Below, piece after piece: positions 1 to 11,142 of a DNA stretch of 64,000 nucleotides. The position numbers and the translations under genes are program-made. Position 1 is the stretch's first letter; every line of letters starts with the position of its first letter. A model generated the notes under the pieces. The model was not told the origin of the DNA. It did no database searches and worked only from the letters and a program-made list of their open reading frames with translations. Source of the stretch: Tetracentron sinense (lineage: Eukaryota > Streptophyta > Magnoliopsida > Trochodendrales > Trochodendraceae); the NCBI GenBank assembly GCA_015143295.1, contig CM026568.1, forward strand, positions 22,760,607 to 22,824,606. The letters are read 5' to 3'.

Positions 1-225
1 ATTTTTAAAAAATATTTTAATATTAAAAAAAATCCTAAAAAATAGTTTTTTAATTTTAAAAAATATAATTAATATTTATTTCTAAAAACCAAGGATGGGT
101 GGGTGAACCCTAGGGGTGGGTGAATCTGAACCACAGTTAAGGGGTGTCAAGGGAGACACGTGGCCACCTCAAAGGGTGATAACCGGATTTGCCAAATCCG
201 ATTATCACCGTAGAGGATTTGAATC
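1..225. mobile_element. Right arm of a foldback (long-TIR) element, cut by window edge
   Basis: The segment reads as one arm of the commonest repeat in the window: an AT-rich loop, then AACCAAGGATGGGTGGGTGA, the motif CCACAGTTAAGGGGTGTCAA, a G-box-like ACACGTGGCC, and an end resembling GGATTTGCCAAATCCG. The same series in reverse complement forms the left arm of complete copies, for example at 56005-56590. The matching left arm lies outside the window. Confidence 0.7.
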
Positions 226-234
226 CTATAGTAT

Positions 235-528
235 TATAAAGGGAAATGGAAAACGGACCCTGGGTCAACTTTGAAGTGACCCCGGGATCTCATTGGTCCA
301 TGCCCACATTTTACAACCCATCAACTGTGGTTAGATTCACTAAACCCCTATATCTAACCACGGTTTAAAAAAACAAAAAAAATGAAATTATTAGTTCCAA
401 TTTAGTTAAGCTTAACCATGATTAAAGAGGTGTTAAAAGGGACACAGGGAAACTTGGTCAGCTTAGAAGAGGACATTGGGTTCCTCATCTCAGGGCTCTA
501 TTATAAATGAAACGGGTTAACTCTGGCT
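235..528. mobile_element. Diverged foldback element of the CACAGTTAA-type
   Basis: Inverted arms are visible: CATCAACTGTGGTTAGATTC on the left and TTAACCATGATTAAAGAGG plus AAAGGGACACAGGG on the right. They flank a short A-rich centre. A very similar element occurs at 30210-30460. The ends are not sharply defined. Confidence 0.45.
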
Positions 529-990
529 GATGCCGAGATCTCATCTCGGGCACCACTCTTGACGCGTGGGAGAAATTTAACTAGAGAGTGATAACATGCA
601 TTGGACATCCTGTTGAGTGGTACATGCACACCTACGAAGCTCGCCAGATGTCATCTTTGACATTCATTTAACCATGGTTAATATTCGCTCATACTTAGGG
701 TTAAATAATCTAACTTTTGTTATGTAAAAAAAATTTAAAAATTAACCTTGGTTATGATTTCATTTGTTCATGTGGTTAATGATTTTAAGATATTTTTATA
801 AAAACTAAGGTTACTCTAAGGGTGGGTGAATCTTAACCACAGTTAATGGCTGTCAAAGAGCATACATGGTGAGTTTGGGAGATGTGCGTGTACCACTCAA
901 CGGAATGTGCAATGCATGTTATCACTCTCTAGTTAAATGCCTCCCATGCGTCAACTGAAGAGTGGTGCTCGAGATGAGATCTCAGGCATC
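529..990. mobile_element. Foldback MITE with about 170-bp inverted repeats
   Basis: The left end starts GATGCCGAGATCTCATCTCG and the reverse complement of the right end starts GATGCCTGAGATCTCATCTC. Both continue through ACCACTCTT, the shared TTTAACTAGAGAGTGATAAC and GTTGAGTGGTACA, and reach the CACAGTTAA core. The arms cover most of the element, as expected for a non-coding foldback transposon. I could not assign a TSD. Confidence 0.75.
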
Positions 991-1025
991 TACTAGAGGT
1001 AATCCATTGCCTATTATAAAATAAG

Positions 1026-1375
1026 ATTTCTAATCCTCTACCATTATAACCAGACTCGGGGGGAGTTTAGTTATGCTCTTGAGGTTGTCGCGTATCCCTT
1101 TTGAAACACCTTAACCGTAGTTAAGATTCACCCACCCCTAGGGTTCACCCACCTATCTTTAAAAAATATTTTTAAAAAATTAACCCTAAGAGTTAGTGAA
1201 TTTTAGTTAGGGTTAAAAAAATTATTTTTTCCCTAAAAATCAAGGATAGGTGAGTGAACCTAGTGAGGTGGGTGAATCTTAACCACAATTAAGGGGTATC
1301 AAAAGGGACACATAACAACCTCAGGAATGTAACTGGACACCCTAAGTCCGATAATAACTATGGAGGGTTACAAGT
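1026..1375. mobile_element. Foldback MITE, CACAGTTAA family
   Basis: The left arm carries CTTGAGGTTGTCGCGTATCC, TTAACCGTAGTTAAGATTCA and CACCCACCCCTAGGGTTCAC. The right arm repeats these in reverse complement (GGTGGGTGAATCTTAACCAC, then AAAGGGACACATAACAACCT). Between them is the family's internal motif AACCCTAAGAGTTAGTGAAT. No coding potential. Confidence 0.7.
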
Positions 1376-1584
1376 TTATAAATAATTTGGTTTTGGGAGG
1401 ATATAAGGCTTGTACTTTTAATTTATGGTTAGACGGAGAGGGCACACTTATTTTAGAGTCTAGGTTATGAGCTATTGAGTGAAACTCAACAACAATGATC
1501 TGTGTATCCTAAGGTTACAAAGAACCAACACCAACATATTAGAAAAATCATGAATACCTATATATATATATATATATATATTTA

Positions 1585-1775
1585 TTTATTTATTTATTTT
1601 TCGGTATAACTCAACTTTGAGGTTAACTTGGGTTATCTGTTCTAGAGGTTAGTGGGTTAATTCCTAACATTTGAAGCTTGGCTAAGTGTTATGAAGCACC
1701 CCTCGAGATAGATCCCAGAACCTCCCTCCTAGTAAGGGGATGTTTTACCATTGGGTTAGGTCCACGGTGTGTAGT
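1585..1775 (-). mobile_element. Probable SINE retroposon, minus strand
   Basis: Read on the minus strand, the segment begins CCGTGGACCTAACCCAATGG, like a tRNA box A region. A weak box-B-like GGTTCTGGGATC follows, and it ends in an AAATAAATAAATAAAT tail beside an (AT)n run. The tRNA-like order of the two boxes and the A-rich tail support a SINE. Its boundaries are approximate. Confidence 0.5.
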
Positions 1776-2407
1776 AATTTCTATTTTACCTACTAGTGCA
1801 TTTACATGCATAAAACATGTTTTTTTTTCTCATCTTTTATATCTATGAGCATCACAAATTCTATAAAAGTTTATATATGAAAATAATCATATATCAATTT
1901 GATACCATATATAAAACTTTTAAAAATTACTTTTTATGAGTGCATACCAAACACAAAATTGATTTTTGAGTTTTTAAAAGTCATTTTTAAGTTGTGCAAA
2001 CCAAACATTATTTTATCCCTCGAACAACTTTGTCAAACTTCCTCAAGAATTACTTCCTACGAAGTAACTCCTAGGAAGTAGTTTTCTTCTTTGAAAAGTC
2101 TATCCAAACGCCACCTAACCCTCATTTAGAAAGTTACTAAATATTCTACTAAGGTCTGTTTGGTTATATCAATGTTAAACACACTTAAATTAAATCATTG
2201 GTTTAGCCCTAACCCACTAAGGTTAGCCATTATGACCAAACATCAAACACTAATCACTTAACTACCTTCAGGATATAAATTACCAATGTATCCCTTGAGT
2301 GCAATTAATTAATTCGGGTCACTACACCCCCACAAAAAAAAAAGTTGTACAACTTTATCCTCTAAAAGTGGCTGCAAGGATCCCTAGACCATTATAAATC
2401 AAAGTTA
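1776..2407. other. AT-rich spacer, no gene seen
   Basis: This is low-complexity intergenic sequence. The only open frames are short and AT-driven. Wording such as TCTGTTTGGTTATATCAATG near 2156 resembles the ends of short MITEs, but no paired end was found. Confidence 0.5.
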
Positions 2408-2421
2408 CTAAAAGTTCCTCT

Positions 2422-2583
2422 TTTTTTTTGGTAATCAGTTATATCATTTATCTATCTATGTCACGGGTCGGGGGTTAGGTAGGTTAGAACTCAAGGGTGG
2501 GCACTCAACGACCACACCAGGACTCGAAATGAGTCACTCCTCAAAGGGAGATACACAACCACCGGGACAAACCCAGGCGTGTT
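2422..2583 (-). mobile_element. tRNA-derived SINE (family I) with 14-bp TSD
   Basis: The insert is bounded by the direct repeat CTAAAAGTTCCTCT at 2408-2421 and 2584-2597. On the minus strand it has a head reading TTGTCCCGGTGGTTGTG (box A-like), then ATTTCGAGTCC (box B-like), and ends in a short A run (T run on + at 2422-2429). The copy at 26271-26458 shares its body and has a better box B. Confidence 0.8.
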
Positions 2584-2639
2584 CTAAAAGTTCCTCTCAC
2601 TCACGTTTTTGTGTGAGAGGATAATTAAGTCATACATAC

Positions 2640-2770
2640 CGACTTAGGCTTGTCCCATTGGTTGTGTGAGTCTCTAACCACACTCTTGTTCCGGGTTCCA
2701 GTCCACTGGTGTGCATTTCAGTTGAAATATCTTTGCCCAAAGGTAAGTAGCCCTACTGACCTACTAACCA
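2640..2770 (+). mobile_element. Possible SINE head, plus strand
   Basis: The segment reads TTGTCCCATTGGTTGTG followed by CGGGTTCCAGTCC. This is the order and spacing of tRNA-like A and B boxes, with a box B close to consensus. No clean tail or TSD was found, because it runs into a tandemly duplicated stretch. Confidence 0.4.
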
Positions 2771-2965
2771 CTGACCTCTCATCTTCGATCCACCAAATTA
2801 AAAAAAAATCTGCCTCCTTAAACCACTTAAGTTTCCACACAAAAAGAGAGGCCCATCATTGGAATAAGATGCCCACATAATCCACTGACCCCTCATCTAC
2901 GATCCACCAAAATAAAAAATCTGCCTCCTTAAACCTCTTAAGTTTCCACACAAGAAGAGAGGGAA
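2768..2965. repeat. Tandem duplication of about 110 bp
   Basis: Two direct copies start at CCACTGACCTCTCATCTTCG (about 2768) and CCACTGACCCCTCATCTACG (about 2881). Both continue with GATCCACCAAA, ATCTGCCTCCTTAAACC and CTTAAGTTTCCACACAA. The copies differ by a few substitutions and poly-A length. Confidence 0.75.
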
Positions 2966-3673
2966 TACGAGGCCCACATACTCCAAAATCATTTGTATGA
3001 GAGGCCCACAAATTACCCAGGGCCCCCGTTATTTCCCATACATCATACATGTCTCTTAGTAGGCGGGAGGAGACCCGTTAAAAGGGATGGGAACAGATTG
3101 GGTCCCGAAAGAAGCATGTTCTCAATCCGATTACAACCTATTTATAATCCGGATGCAACCCATTTTAAAAACAACTAGGCATTATGAGCCGTTCGAGTCC
3201 GAGGAGCCCATCTTAAAAGAGGAAAAAACCTAATAAGCCCAAACATCAGCACTAAAGTTGTAAGGGTTAACGGGTCGGATCAGAAATGCCACCTAGATTA
3301 ACTCGGACTCCCTCACCTAGTCATTTAACCGTGGTTAGGTTAACATCCAAGGCAAGGAGAGTCAGGTGAGAAGGAGTAGAGTTAGGCATTCTGGGAGACC
3401 GTACAAAAGGGAGATCTAATGCTGGATTTGGGTGTCTGTCACTTTAATAACGAGCACGTTACCGGGGCAGCGAGAAACCCGGGATCCCGCTCGTTTTGTT
3501 GGCCACTCCATGCCCAATCGCTTCTGTCCTGTATTGTCACATCAACGTCTCTTTTGTCTATTCATTTCATTTCATTTCCCGGCTTTATTCTTTAATTCCG
3601 AATTTCAAATTTCATTATTTAGCTTGGCGTTTTAACCTTTAAAAAAACAAACCCTAAGAGTAATAATACACTC
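2966..3673. other. Spacer, no recognised gene
   Basis: There are short open frames on both strands but none resembles a known protein. Codon content follows the local base composition. A TTTCATTTCATTTCCC run lies near 3563. I see no promoter or coding unit that I can defend. Confidence 0.4.
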
Positions 3674-3681
3674 CTCGTCTG

Positions 3682-4173
3682 TAGGGCTGTCAATGGACCG
3701 GATCATGATCCGGATCCGATCCGAATCCGATCCGATTAGCCGTACTTTGGACCCTATATGTGATCCGTCGGATCGGATTCGGATCGGATCGGTGGAATCC
3801 GATTATAATCGGATCGGATCTGGTATAGGGTGATCCGATCCGATTAAAATCCGATCCGATAATAATAATAATTTTTAATTATTTTAAATATATTATTTAG
3901 ATTTTCTATGTATAAAATATTAATTTTTTAAAAAATTAACATTAATTAGTATTAATTAAGGTATTATTAGATTTTTTATTATTAAAATAGATTTTTTTTT
4001 TTAAAAATAACCTTACTCGGATCGGATCGGACGATATATAATCGGATCGGATTCGGATCGGTTACTTCATGATCCGACGGATCTCGGATCGGATTCGGAT
4101 CAGTCGGATTCTTAATCGGATCGGATTCAGATCTAGGCAGATCCGGTCCGAATCCGATCTGTTGACAGCCCTA
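3682..4173 (+). mobile_element. hAT-type MITE, CGGATC-repeat family, copy 1
   Basis: The 492-bp element is flanked by a perfect 8-bp TSD, CTCGTCTG, at 3674-3681 and 4174-4181. Its inverted ends read TAGGGCTGTCAA. The subterminal parts are crowded with variants of GGATCGGATTCGGATC in both orientations around an AT-rich centre. An 8-bp TSD and ends of this form are typical of hAT elements. There is no transposase frame, so it is non-autonomous. A second copy, in the opposite orientation, is at 44319-44828. Confidence 0.93.
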
Positions 4174-4181
4174 CTCGTCTG

Positions 4182-5480
4182 GGGAGCTCTAGCTCTCACA
4201 AAGCCCTTTAACTTGTTTAAACTATGGTTAACAAGTTTTAATTATTGTGGTTAATTATTTAGATTTTTTTTTCATAATAATAAATATTAAATGCTTTAAT
4301 TCTAAGAGTTAATAAATCTTAACTCATGGTTAAAAAATCCAAAATTTTGACTCTAACTCGAAACTAAGACCACTCTGGTAACCCTTGTATTGATGAATTG
4401 GGTCAGCCTATTGGTCTGTGTGTACACTTCTTAATAAACAAAGAAAAGCTACCTGTTTTTTTTTTTTTTTGGGTATGGTTAGAAAAGTTATCTTTTCAGT
4501 AGGCTAATGTCTAAGTGGCGTTTGGATTTGATTATTTTTAGGTAAAAATCAATTGTAATAAAATTAATTGTGTATAAAATAATTGTCAAATAATCATTTT
4601 TTACAAATAATAATGATCTCAGAGAATACGAAGTTGAGAGACTCATTTTCGTATTTCACAAACATTATTATTTTTTTTAAAATTATTATTGGACAATTAT
4701 TTTCTACACAATCAATTGAAATATACATCTTAATTAAAATAGTCCGCACTAGTTTTCACTTATATTTTTCAAATCTACAAGCTTCTTATCATTATCTTAC
4801 TTCTAAATGAGAATTTAGAAGGAAAAAAAAATTGAAATATGCATCTTAATTAACTATTTTTGTAATAACCAAAAAAAAAAACTATTTTTATAGTCCTAAA
4901 ATTAATCTTAGAGCTAAGGCTGATTGAACATCTTAAATTAAGTGAAAAGTAATCTTAAATTTATCCTAAAATTAATGGTGACCAAATAAGGTTTATTGGG
5001 GCTATCCTAAGCATAAGCTTAGTGAACCTATTTGTTTAAGGATGTTTTCGATTGGAGGTAAGTAGGCGAGATGAAATAAAGTAAAGTAAAAGAAAAATAT
5101 ATTTTCTTTAGATTGTTTGGTTTGAGATAAAAACATTAGGAGAAATGCTTACTTTTCATTTTCTTTCAAATTCGTGCAAACCTACTGTTCAATTTATTTT
5201 ACTTTCCCCAACGGAACAAGCCCTAAAGACAAATAATTACCCCCTCGCTCGTGAGCGAAGGTAGGTAACTCATGTCACATCCCCATTTTACTGTCACGTG
5301 TCATTTTAGTTGTGAGTAAGATTTCTAGCCTTTAAAATTAAAGCATGTAATCATGGTTTTAAAAAAATATATGAAAAGAATTAATCACAATGCTTAACCC
5401 TTGTTAACAAAGTTTAATATCATATAAAAGGAGCTTTGTGAGGGTGATGAGCGAGAGGACTATTGCTGTTTTTTTAAATA
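4182..5480. other. AT-rich spacer with degenerate MITE-like pieces
   Basis: No gene is seen. Segments near 4510-4990 (GGCGTTTGGATTTGATTA at the left) and 5040-5220 (ending AACGGAACAAGCCC) look like worn MITEs with host-like GTTTGGAT ends, but no TSD could be fixed. A related stretch lies at 10440-10650. Confidence 0.35.
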
Positions 5481-5499
5481 AGGAGGAGCACCCCCACCT

Positions 5500-5652
5500 C
5501 TTGCGCGAGTGGTAGGGGTGTGGCTTTCCAGGGGGAGGTCTGGGGATCTAATCCCTTAGGGTTAGGGTTGCAAGAGCCTCAATGCCCCCATCTAACTACT
5601 GGCCGTAATGACTCTATTGATGTTTGCCAATACCTAAAAAAAAAAGGCGCGA
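5500..5652 (+). mobile_element. Probable SINE (family III), plus strand
   Basis: The head reads GAGTGGTAGGGGTGTGGC (box A-like) followed by GGGGATCTAATCCC (box B-like), and the unit ends in an A run at 5635-5644. A related unit with the same head lies at 42030-42185. These are tRNA-like promoters in a retroposon, not a functional tRNA gene. Confidence 0.55.
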
Positions 5653-6084
5653 GGGGAAGGCACTACTTACCTATGTCTCTTTATTCTATTATGAGGGAAA
5701 AACTAGGAACACTTGTATTGGTGTGCGTTATAAACTAATCGCATAATTTCACTAAGCTATATAAAAGTAAACACTTTTACGTACATCTTTTCTTTTGGGG
5801 ATAAGGGAGGGTGTCCCAAACCCTTCGAGCATATTAGTCCCAGGTGTCCATCTAATCCACTCAAAATTTTCCCTACGAACACAGGATAACTTAAGGAGGG
5901 AAGCCTATGTGTTCTTCATTGGATTCTTTCATGTGGTCATGAGTGATGGAAGTCCATGATCAATTGGTTTGTGCAGATTTAATAGTTGTAACCACCTCTT
6001 GGAGATTTCCTGACCTTCAAAAATGTTGACAACTGGGAAGAACATAGAGGATATGGTTCTATTAAGGAGTGGGAGACTGAAAGT

Positions 6085-6480
6085 TGAACACACGTGTATT
6101 TGAACCGAGCTAAGTCGAACTTGGCCCTACTTAGCTCATCTTGAAATATAAAAATCTAGGCTCAAGCTCAGCTCGATCTGTTGCTCGAAAAGCTCAGCTT
6201 GGGCTCGAATTGATTCAAGCTCGGCCAAGCTTGGTCTGATTTATTAAAAAATGATTTTTAAATAAAAAGTAATATTTTTTTTTTATTATATATAATAATT
6301 ATATTTACATATAATAATGATATATATATAATATTTTTTACAATTTTTTTATTAAACATTTGAGCCGAGTTGAGCCGAGCCGAATCAAATAGACCTTTGC
6401 TTGAACACATTTTCAAACTCAAAAGTTCGAGCAAACCTAATTTTCAAGCTCAAGCTCGGCTTGATTGAGCCGAGCCAAAC
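6085..6480. mobile_element. Worn hAT-type MITE, GAGCC-repeat family
   Basis: Inverted subterminal repeats of the type GCTCGGCTTGA and TCAAGCTCGGCC flank an AT-only centre at 6240-6360. The composition matches the intact hAT MITE at 18656-19223. The ends and TSD are eroded. Confidence 0.5.
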
Positions 6481-6723
6481 TTTGAGCTAACTTGGTTTGG
6501 ATACACTATTAAACACACAATCACATAAGTGAACCCAAGATGGACGGCTCCGAGCCAAACTTCGAGCAAGGTCGGTTTGGATACACCACTGCACACAATC
6601 ATGGAGCAAATCCGGGATGCTACCCAACTGCACCAACCCATAGAATGTGATTAATCTGAACCGCATAGTAAACGCGAGGTGCCAAACTCCCAATAGCATT
6701 CTTGCTTCAAGTCTATGGTGTTA

Positions 6724-7112
6724 GAGCATTCCTAGCAGCCTCATCAAAATAAGTTATTTTGGTGAGCCAAAAGACTAAAAAGGTGCTAAAATGACTTCCA
6801 GCAGCCTCAACAGAATGAAGAAATCCTTCTGGTGAGTCTATAGTACTCACCAAACTTGGTGAGTACTGTAGACTCACCAAAGTTAAATCTTCTCACCCTG
6901 GGGCCCACACAAATAATAAAATAAGGTTTCTCTCTCCCTTTCTTTTTTGTGGTCCCACACAAACAATAAAATAATATTTTTTTCTTTCTTCTTTTTTCGT
7001 TTTTCCACACAAATGATAAAATATTGCTTCTCTCTTTTTGTTTTGGTTAAAATGACGAGGCTGTTGGGAATGTTATTAAAAAATGGCTCACCAGAGGCTG
7101 CTAGGAATGCTC
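6724..7112. mobile_element. Tourist-like (PIF/Harbinger) MITE
   Basis: A 389-bp element with terminal inverted repeats GAGCATTCCTAGCAGCCTC is flanked by TTA on both sides (6721-6723 and 7113-7115). A TWA target duplication is the hallmark of PIF/Harbinger MITEs. Inside are several copies of CCCACACAAA with A-rich and T-rich runs. There is no transposase frame. Confidence 0.85.
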
Positions 7113-7356
7113 TTACACGGAGTCGTTAAATAGTATTTTGTACGTGAGACACTGTAGTTAGTCAAACGTACTGATATTTTTCGGGCAACGATAAAATGGC
7201 TATAAACTGAAGACATATCGTGGGCCAAAGACATGTGATTTTAGTCAGGGAATCTTTCAAGCCGCTTCCCGAGACTTTTCTTGAGATACAGGCTAGAAAC
7301 CTCTCTTTTCCCCTCCCTCCTCCATCAATTTTCATCCCCAAGCCTTGAATTCTCCT

Positions 7357-7363
7357 TATAAAA
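7357..7363 (+). promoter_or_regulatory. TATA box of the MIR159 gene
   Basis: TATAAAA lies about 245 bases upstream of the miR159 hairpin, in a pyrimidine-rich leader context (CTCCTTATAAAACAACTAC). It is the best placed TATA motif for the primary transcript, which I infer starts roughly 25-35 bases further on. Confidence 0.6.
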
Positions 7364-7602
7364 CAACTACACAAACCCTATATTTGCACCAGAATCTAAG
7401 GTTGTTTCATGGTCTTTTGGTGTATCCTGGGTTTGTATATGTGGTTTTTGGATCATTTGGGTTCATGGGTATATGCAGATCTGTGTTTGTTGATACTGGT
7501 ATTGGTGGTTTTGTAGATATTTGGTTGTTTATATTGGGTTTTGGGGTGATGGGTATGTGGTATTAGGGTTTTGGGTGGGTTTGAGTGGTATTAGGGTTTT
7601 GG

Positions 7603-7781
7603 GGTGGAGCTCCTTGAAGTCCAAAAGAGGTTCTTGCTGGTTAGATTGAGCTGCTGAATTATGGATTCCACAGCCCTATATCATTTTTTAGAAAATTTTG
7701 GATAGGCTTGTGGCTTGCATATTTCAGGAGCTGCATTATCCAAGTTAGATCCTTGTTTGGATTGAAGGGAGCTCTACACTT
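7603..7781 (+). ncRNA. MIR159: miR159 precursor hairpin
   Basis: The 3' arm at 7756-7776 begins TTTGGATTGAAGGGAGC and ends TCTA; as I recall it, this equals the canonical 21-nt plant miR159a. The 5' arm at 7607-7627 (GAGCTCCTTGAAGTCC, then AAAAG) is its star strand. The two arms pair across a long stem of about 180 bases, the unusually long foldback typical of MIR159/MIR319 precursors. A second paired stretch lies inside the stem (ATTGAGCTGCTGAATTATGG against GCATATTTCAGGAGCTGCAT). Known role: miR159 guides cleavage of GAMYB-type MYB mRNAs in seed, anther and vegetative tissue. The function is inferred from the mature sequence. Confidence 0.95.
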
Positions 7782-8715
7782 TCTCTTATTCTTCACCACT
7801 TTACTCTTTCTCCTTCTGTTTTATTTTAATATACTTCTCTTTTCCTATCAATGTTGGTTTAGTATGCTTGGTAACACGAATATGTAGAAAAGCCTATATG
7901 ATTCTTTTTTTTCTTTGCTGTGGAAAAGCTTCTATTATCCTTTTTTTTTTCTTTGCTTTATTTTGTGCTTTGTGGGATTTTTGTGTGTAGTTCTTCTCTC
8001 CTTGAATTGTTTCATTCTAGTGGGCTTGGAAGGAATTTTTTATGCTCATTCAGTGTCTTGTGTTAGTTATAACTGCAGATTATGAGTAAGCTTACACTAT
8101 AATCTGAAACTGGTTTAAGCTATGACATCTATGAATGAATCATCTGTAGGACACAGATCGTGAGGTACTTCTCTCTCAATCTCTTACTTTTAGTGGGGTA
8201 ATTAATGATATAAAGATTCTTATTTTTTTGGGGAGATTCAAGCTTGCCTAATGTGAAACCTCTGTTACTTTTACTTTTCCACAGCTAGGGAATAGGAAAA
8301 GCTTAGTTCACATTAGCTTAGAGAGATGGCTTTAAATAACTTAGTGACTTGTGTCTGTTGCTTTTGCAATCTTTTGTAAGGATAGAATGGTTTCTAATTT
8401 ATCTATTGTAAATGTTGTTGCTAATGTGAGTTTATGGAAATACCAAGACCTACTGGGACAACGAAAGCATCTTGGTGCAAATTAGGCTTTTTTAGTTCTT
8501 TTGATTTCGCATGCTTTTGTGATGCAACTATAAATATTGAAATTATGTCTCCCTTCTAAAGAGTTTCACTTTTCAGACATTGCACCTGAAGTCTGAAGAG
8601 ATATGTTCGGTTAATATCATCTGCGGTAATCCCTTACCCTACAGTTTGCAGCTCAATCACAAGGTTGCTGAAATAAGTCCACCAATGCTGCACCAGATCG
8701 GGAGGAGCTCCAAGC

Positions 8716-8716
<1 letters not shown>

Positions 8717-8754
<38 letters not shown>

Positions 8755-8930
8755 GTTCATGAGAGGAATTTGTTAAGACCTTCCACCTGAATGGTTCATG
8801 AGAGGAATTTGTTAAGACCTTCCACCTGAAATGTAAACAACAGATGTATTGTGTGTGTGTGTCTAGTCCATGAGAGGAATTTGTCAAAACCTTGCACCTG
8901 AAATGTAAACAACAGATGGTATTTTCTACT
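8717..8930. repeat. (TA)n(TG)n microsatellite and short tandem repeats
   Basis: A TATATA/TGTGTG run is followed by three copies of a unit carrying ATGAGAGGAATTTGT. Two of these copies also share AAATGTAAACAACAGATG. A second (TG)n run lies at about 8851-8861. Confidence 0.8.
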
Positions 8931-9149
8931 TACGATCAATGAAATCTTGAGAGACTGCTATTTCATGTGTTACGTTCTATCTATATATGGATGCATTTCA
9001 TTTTCATATAAAGTCTGGTGTGGATTTTGCATGTTTGATTTTGATCTGAGTTGGTAGATGAAGATTATAGTAGATCTCGGGTCGGGTATCTGTATTGAGA
9101 ACCCGTGATTGATGCGGGGTTATGGAACGAGGTTTTGTCAAATGCTGTT

Positions 9150-9440
9150 GGGTACCCATTATTTGCTAGCTTAGATCGATAAAATCTAATCTATCTGATC
9201 CCACCCTATTGTATTCTATAAGACGTGCAAGACCATCTTTATTATATATATGAGCAATAATCTCCCCTCCAACCCTTTCAACAATATGGGTACCCATTAT
9301 TAGCTAGCTTTGATAGATAAAATCTAATCTATCTGATCCCACCCTATTGTATTATATAAGACGTGTAAGACTATCTTTATTATATATATGAGCTATAATC
9401 CCCTAACCTAACCCACCCCTCCAACCCTTGCAATATGGTG
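9150..9440. repeat. Tandem duplication of about 140 bp
   Basis: Two direct copies begin GGGTACCCATTATT (about 9150 and 9288). They share AAAATCTAATCTATCTGATC, CCACCCTATTGTATT, AAGACGTG and TTATTATATATATGAGC. Differences are scattered substitutions, so the duplication is not recent. Confidence 0.8.
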
Positions 9441-11142
9441 TTAACAAGTGCTAATTTTTATTGTGAAAATGATTTTGCTAGCCCCAGTCGTAAACCATTA
9501 AAATAATAAAACTTCTAGTTAGCCCATCTTGAGCCAAAGGAAAAATTTGGAGGAAATGCGATTGGGGATTAAAAACAAGGGTGTACCCATTTTTTGGACA
9601 ATTGTTTTCGTCGTGCCAATGATGTTGTATAACAACAAGTGATGAAAAACTCTTGATATCGAGAGCTGAACCGTTGGATTAAATATCCAATGGTTCTATG
9701 TCTTAAATCACTTGCTTTAAATGAGGGCCACCAAATGGTTGAAACCATTGGATCTTGAACGGGAGTTTTAAATCACTTCCCTAACAACAATAACACTCTC
9801 GACGACAGAATAATAATATAATAAAATTTACAAGTTTCGTTGGTGTCAAATCTTAAAAAGTAACAAATGAGGATAACAAATACATTTGCTATCTCTCTTG
9901 GATGATTTTAGAGAACCATTTTATCTCATTATCCTCCCCCAAAAAAAAAATTCTCCAAGTTAATAGAGAAGGGTAGGGAATTGGGTGATGGGATTGTGAA
10001 TCGGATTAGAGAGACGGGGAATTGGTAAAGGGGACTACGAATCGGGTTAGTATTCGGTTTTGCCACAACTTGGGCATCTTCAATAAGTTTAGATTAGTGG
10101 ATCGGTCGGTACCCACGGGAAGAAGATGGGATATCGTGTAAAAGTTACCTCTAAAGTCTTCACTTTTTAACCCATTTTGTGGCTGGCATTGCAAATCGCC
10201 CATGTGCGGCATTCTAATGGCTAGCAAGACCTGACCACAGGGGTTGAATTGAAACTGTTTGAAAGATTTCTACTTTTACTGGTTTTCAAGGTGAAACTTT
10301 AGCAAACAAAAATAAGCTAGGAACGAGTTGAATATATCAAATTACAAATACTGACCATCTTGGAGTGTTTGGTGGATCCAACTTTAGAAATGAGAATACA
10401 TTTGTTTTCCAGCCCTCAAATGAAAGATATTTGAAGATGAGATTAAATCTTATGGAGTGTTTGGATCGAATTTTATTAGCTAAAATTATTTCTGATAAGA
10501 ATTAATTATCAAATAACCAGTTTTACAACTAATAATATTCGGCAAATATGTCCTTAGAGATTTGTACCATTACTAATATCAATAAAAATTGATTACTGAT
10601 TATTTGTCAATGTTCTCATCCTTAATTTTTATACATGAAATTTTTGTCCACAACTTTCTACTGTTTTTACCATAATCCACGCAATATCTCAACAAATTCG
10701 CTAGAACTGAGCATTACATGATTACATCCATAGGGGCATGTGACTTTCTTGCTTGAACTCACTTTTTTTAATGAATTGTTTGAAGCGAAACGAGGTTCTC
10801 TTCAAGCAGAATAAGACCAGGCTCCATCTTAATTTCATCGAGTTTTTCGTTCATCTCTCTGAAAACTCCTCTGTTCCACCTTCCATGTTGTATTGTTTAT
10901 AACTTCATTGCACTTGGATGCCCGCAAGAACCGGGCCGTATGAAGCATCAATATTCCAAGCTGTATAATATTAAAAAAAAAAGTTAAAAAAATTGTCAAG
11001 CTTACTCCACCCGCCTTGCAGTCACCACATTCTTTTGTGCTTTGTACAAGGAAACTTTCCTAGGATTATTAAAATGGCTCCATAGATTTATCAATCCCTT
11101 TGTTAAAATGGCTCCATAGGTTTAACAATCCCCTTCATCAAT
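9441..11142. other. Spacer between MIR159 and MOS4, no gene seen
   Basis: Only short open frames occur, with no recognisable protein. A segment at about 10440-10650 resembles a worn MITE (GTTTGGATCGAATTTTATTA at its left end). I tested 10780-10880 on the minus strand as a possible MOS4 last exon and rejected it in favour of 13652-13700. Confidence 0.4.

Larger units (their letters stand above)
7388..8950 (+). ncRNA. Inferred MIR159 primary transcript region
   Basis: The sequence between the TATA box and about 8950 is largely free of recognisable transposons and is T/G-rich, like a plant pri-miRNA. It contains no sizeable coding frame. A (TA)n(TG)n microsatellite lies at 8717-8754. Just after it, GGTTCATGAGAGGAATTTGT is repeated three times (8754, 8793, 8864) with the same downstream CTTCCACCTGAA or its variant. 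The transcript ends and any introns cannot be set from sequence alone. Confidence 0.45.

Noticed and set aside
5500-5600. tRNA gene from A- and B-box-like motifs
   Set aside because: No cloverleaf can be drawn; the unit has an A tail and relatives, as in SINEs.
10780-10885. Minus-strand segment encoding WNRGVFREMNEKLDEIKMEP as MOS4 last exon
   Set aside because: The exon at 13652-13700 gives [10 protein letters not shown] directly in phase and matches the family better; the distant match rests on two residues.
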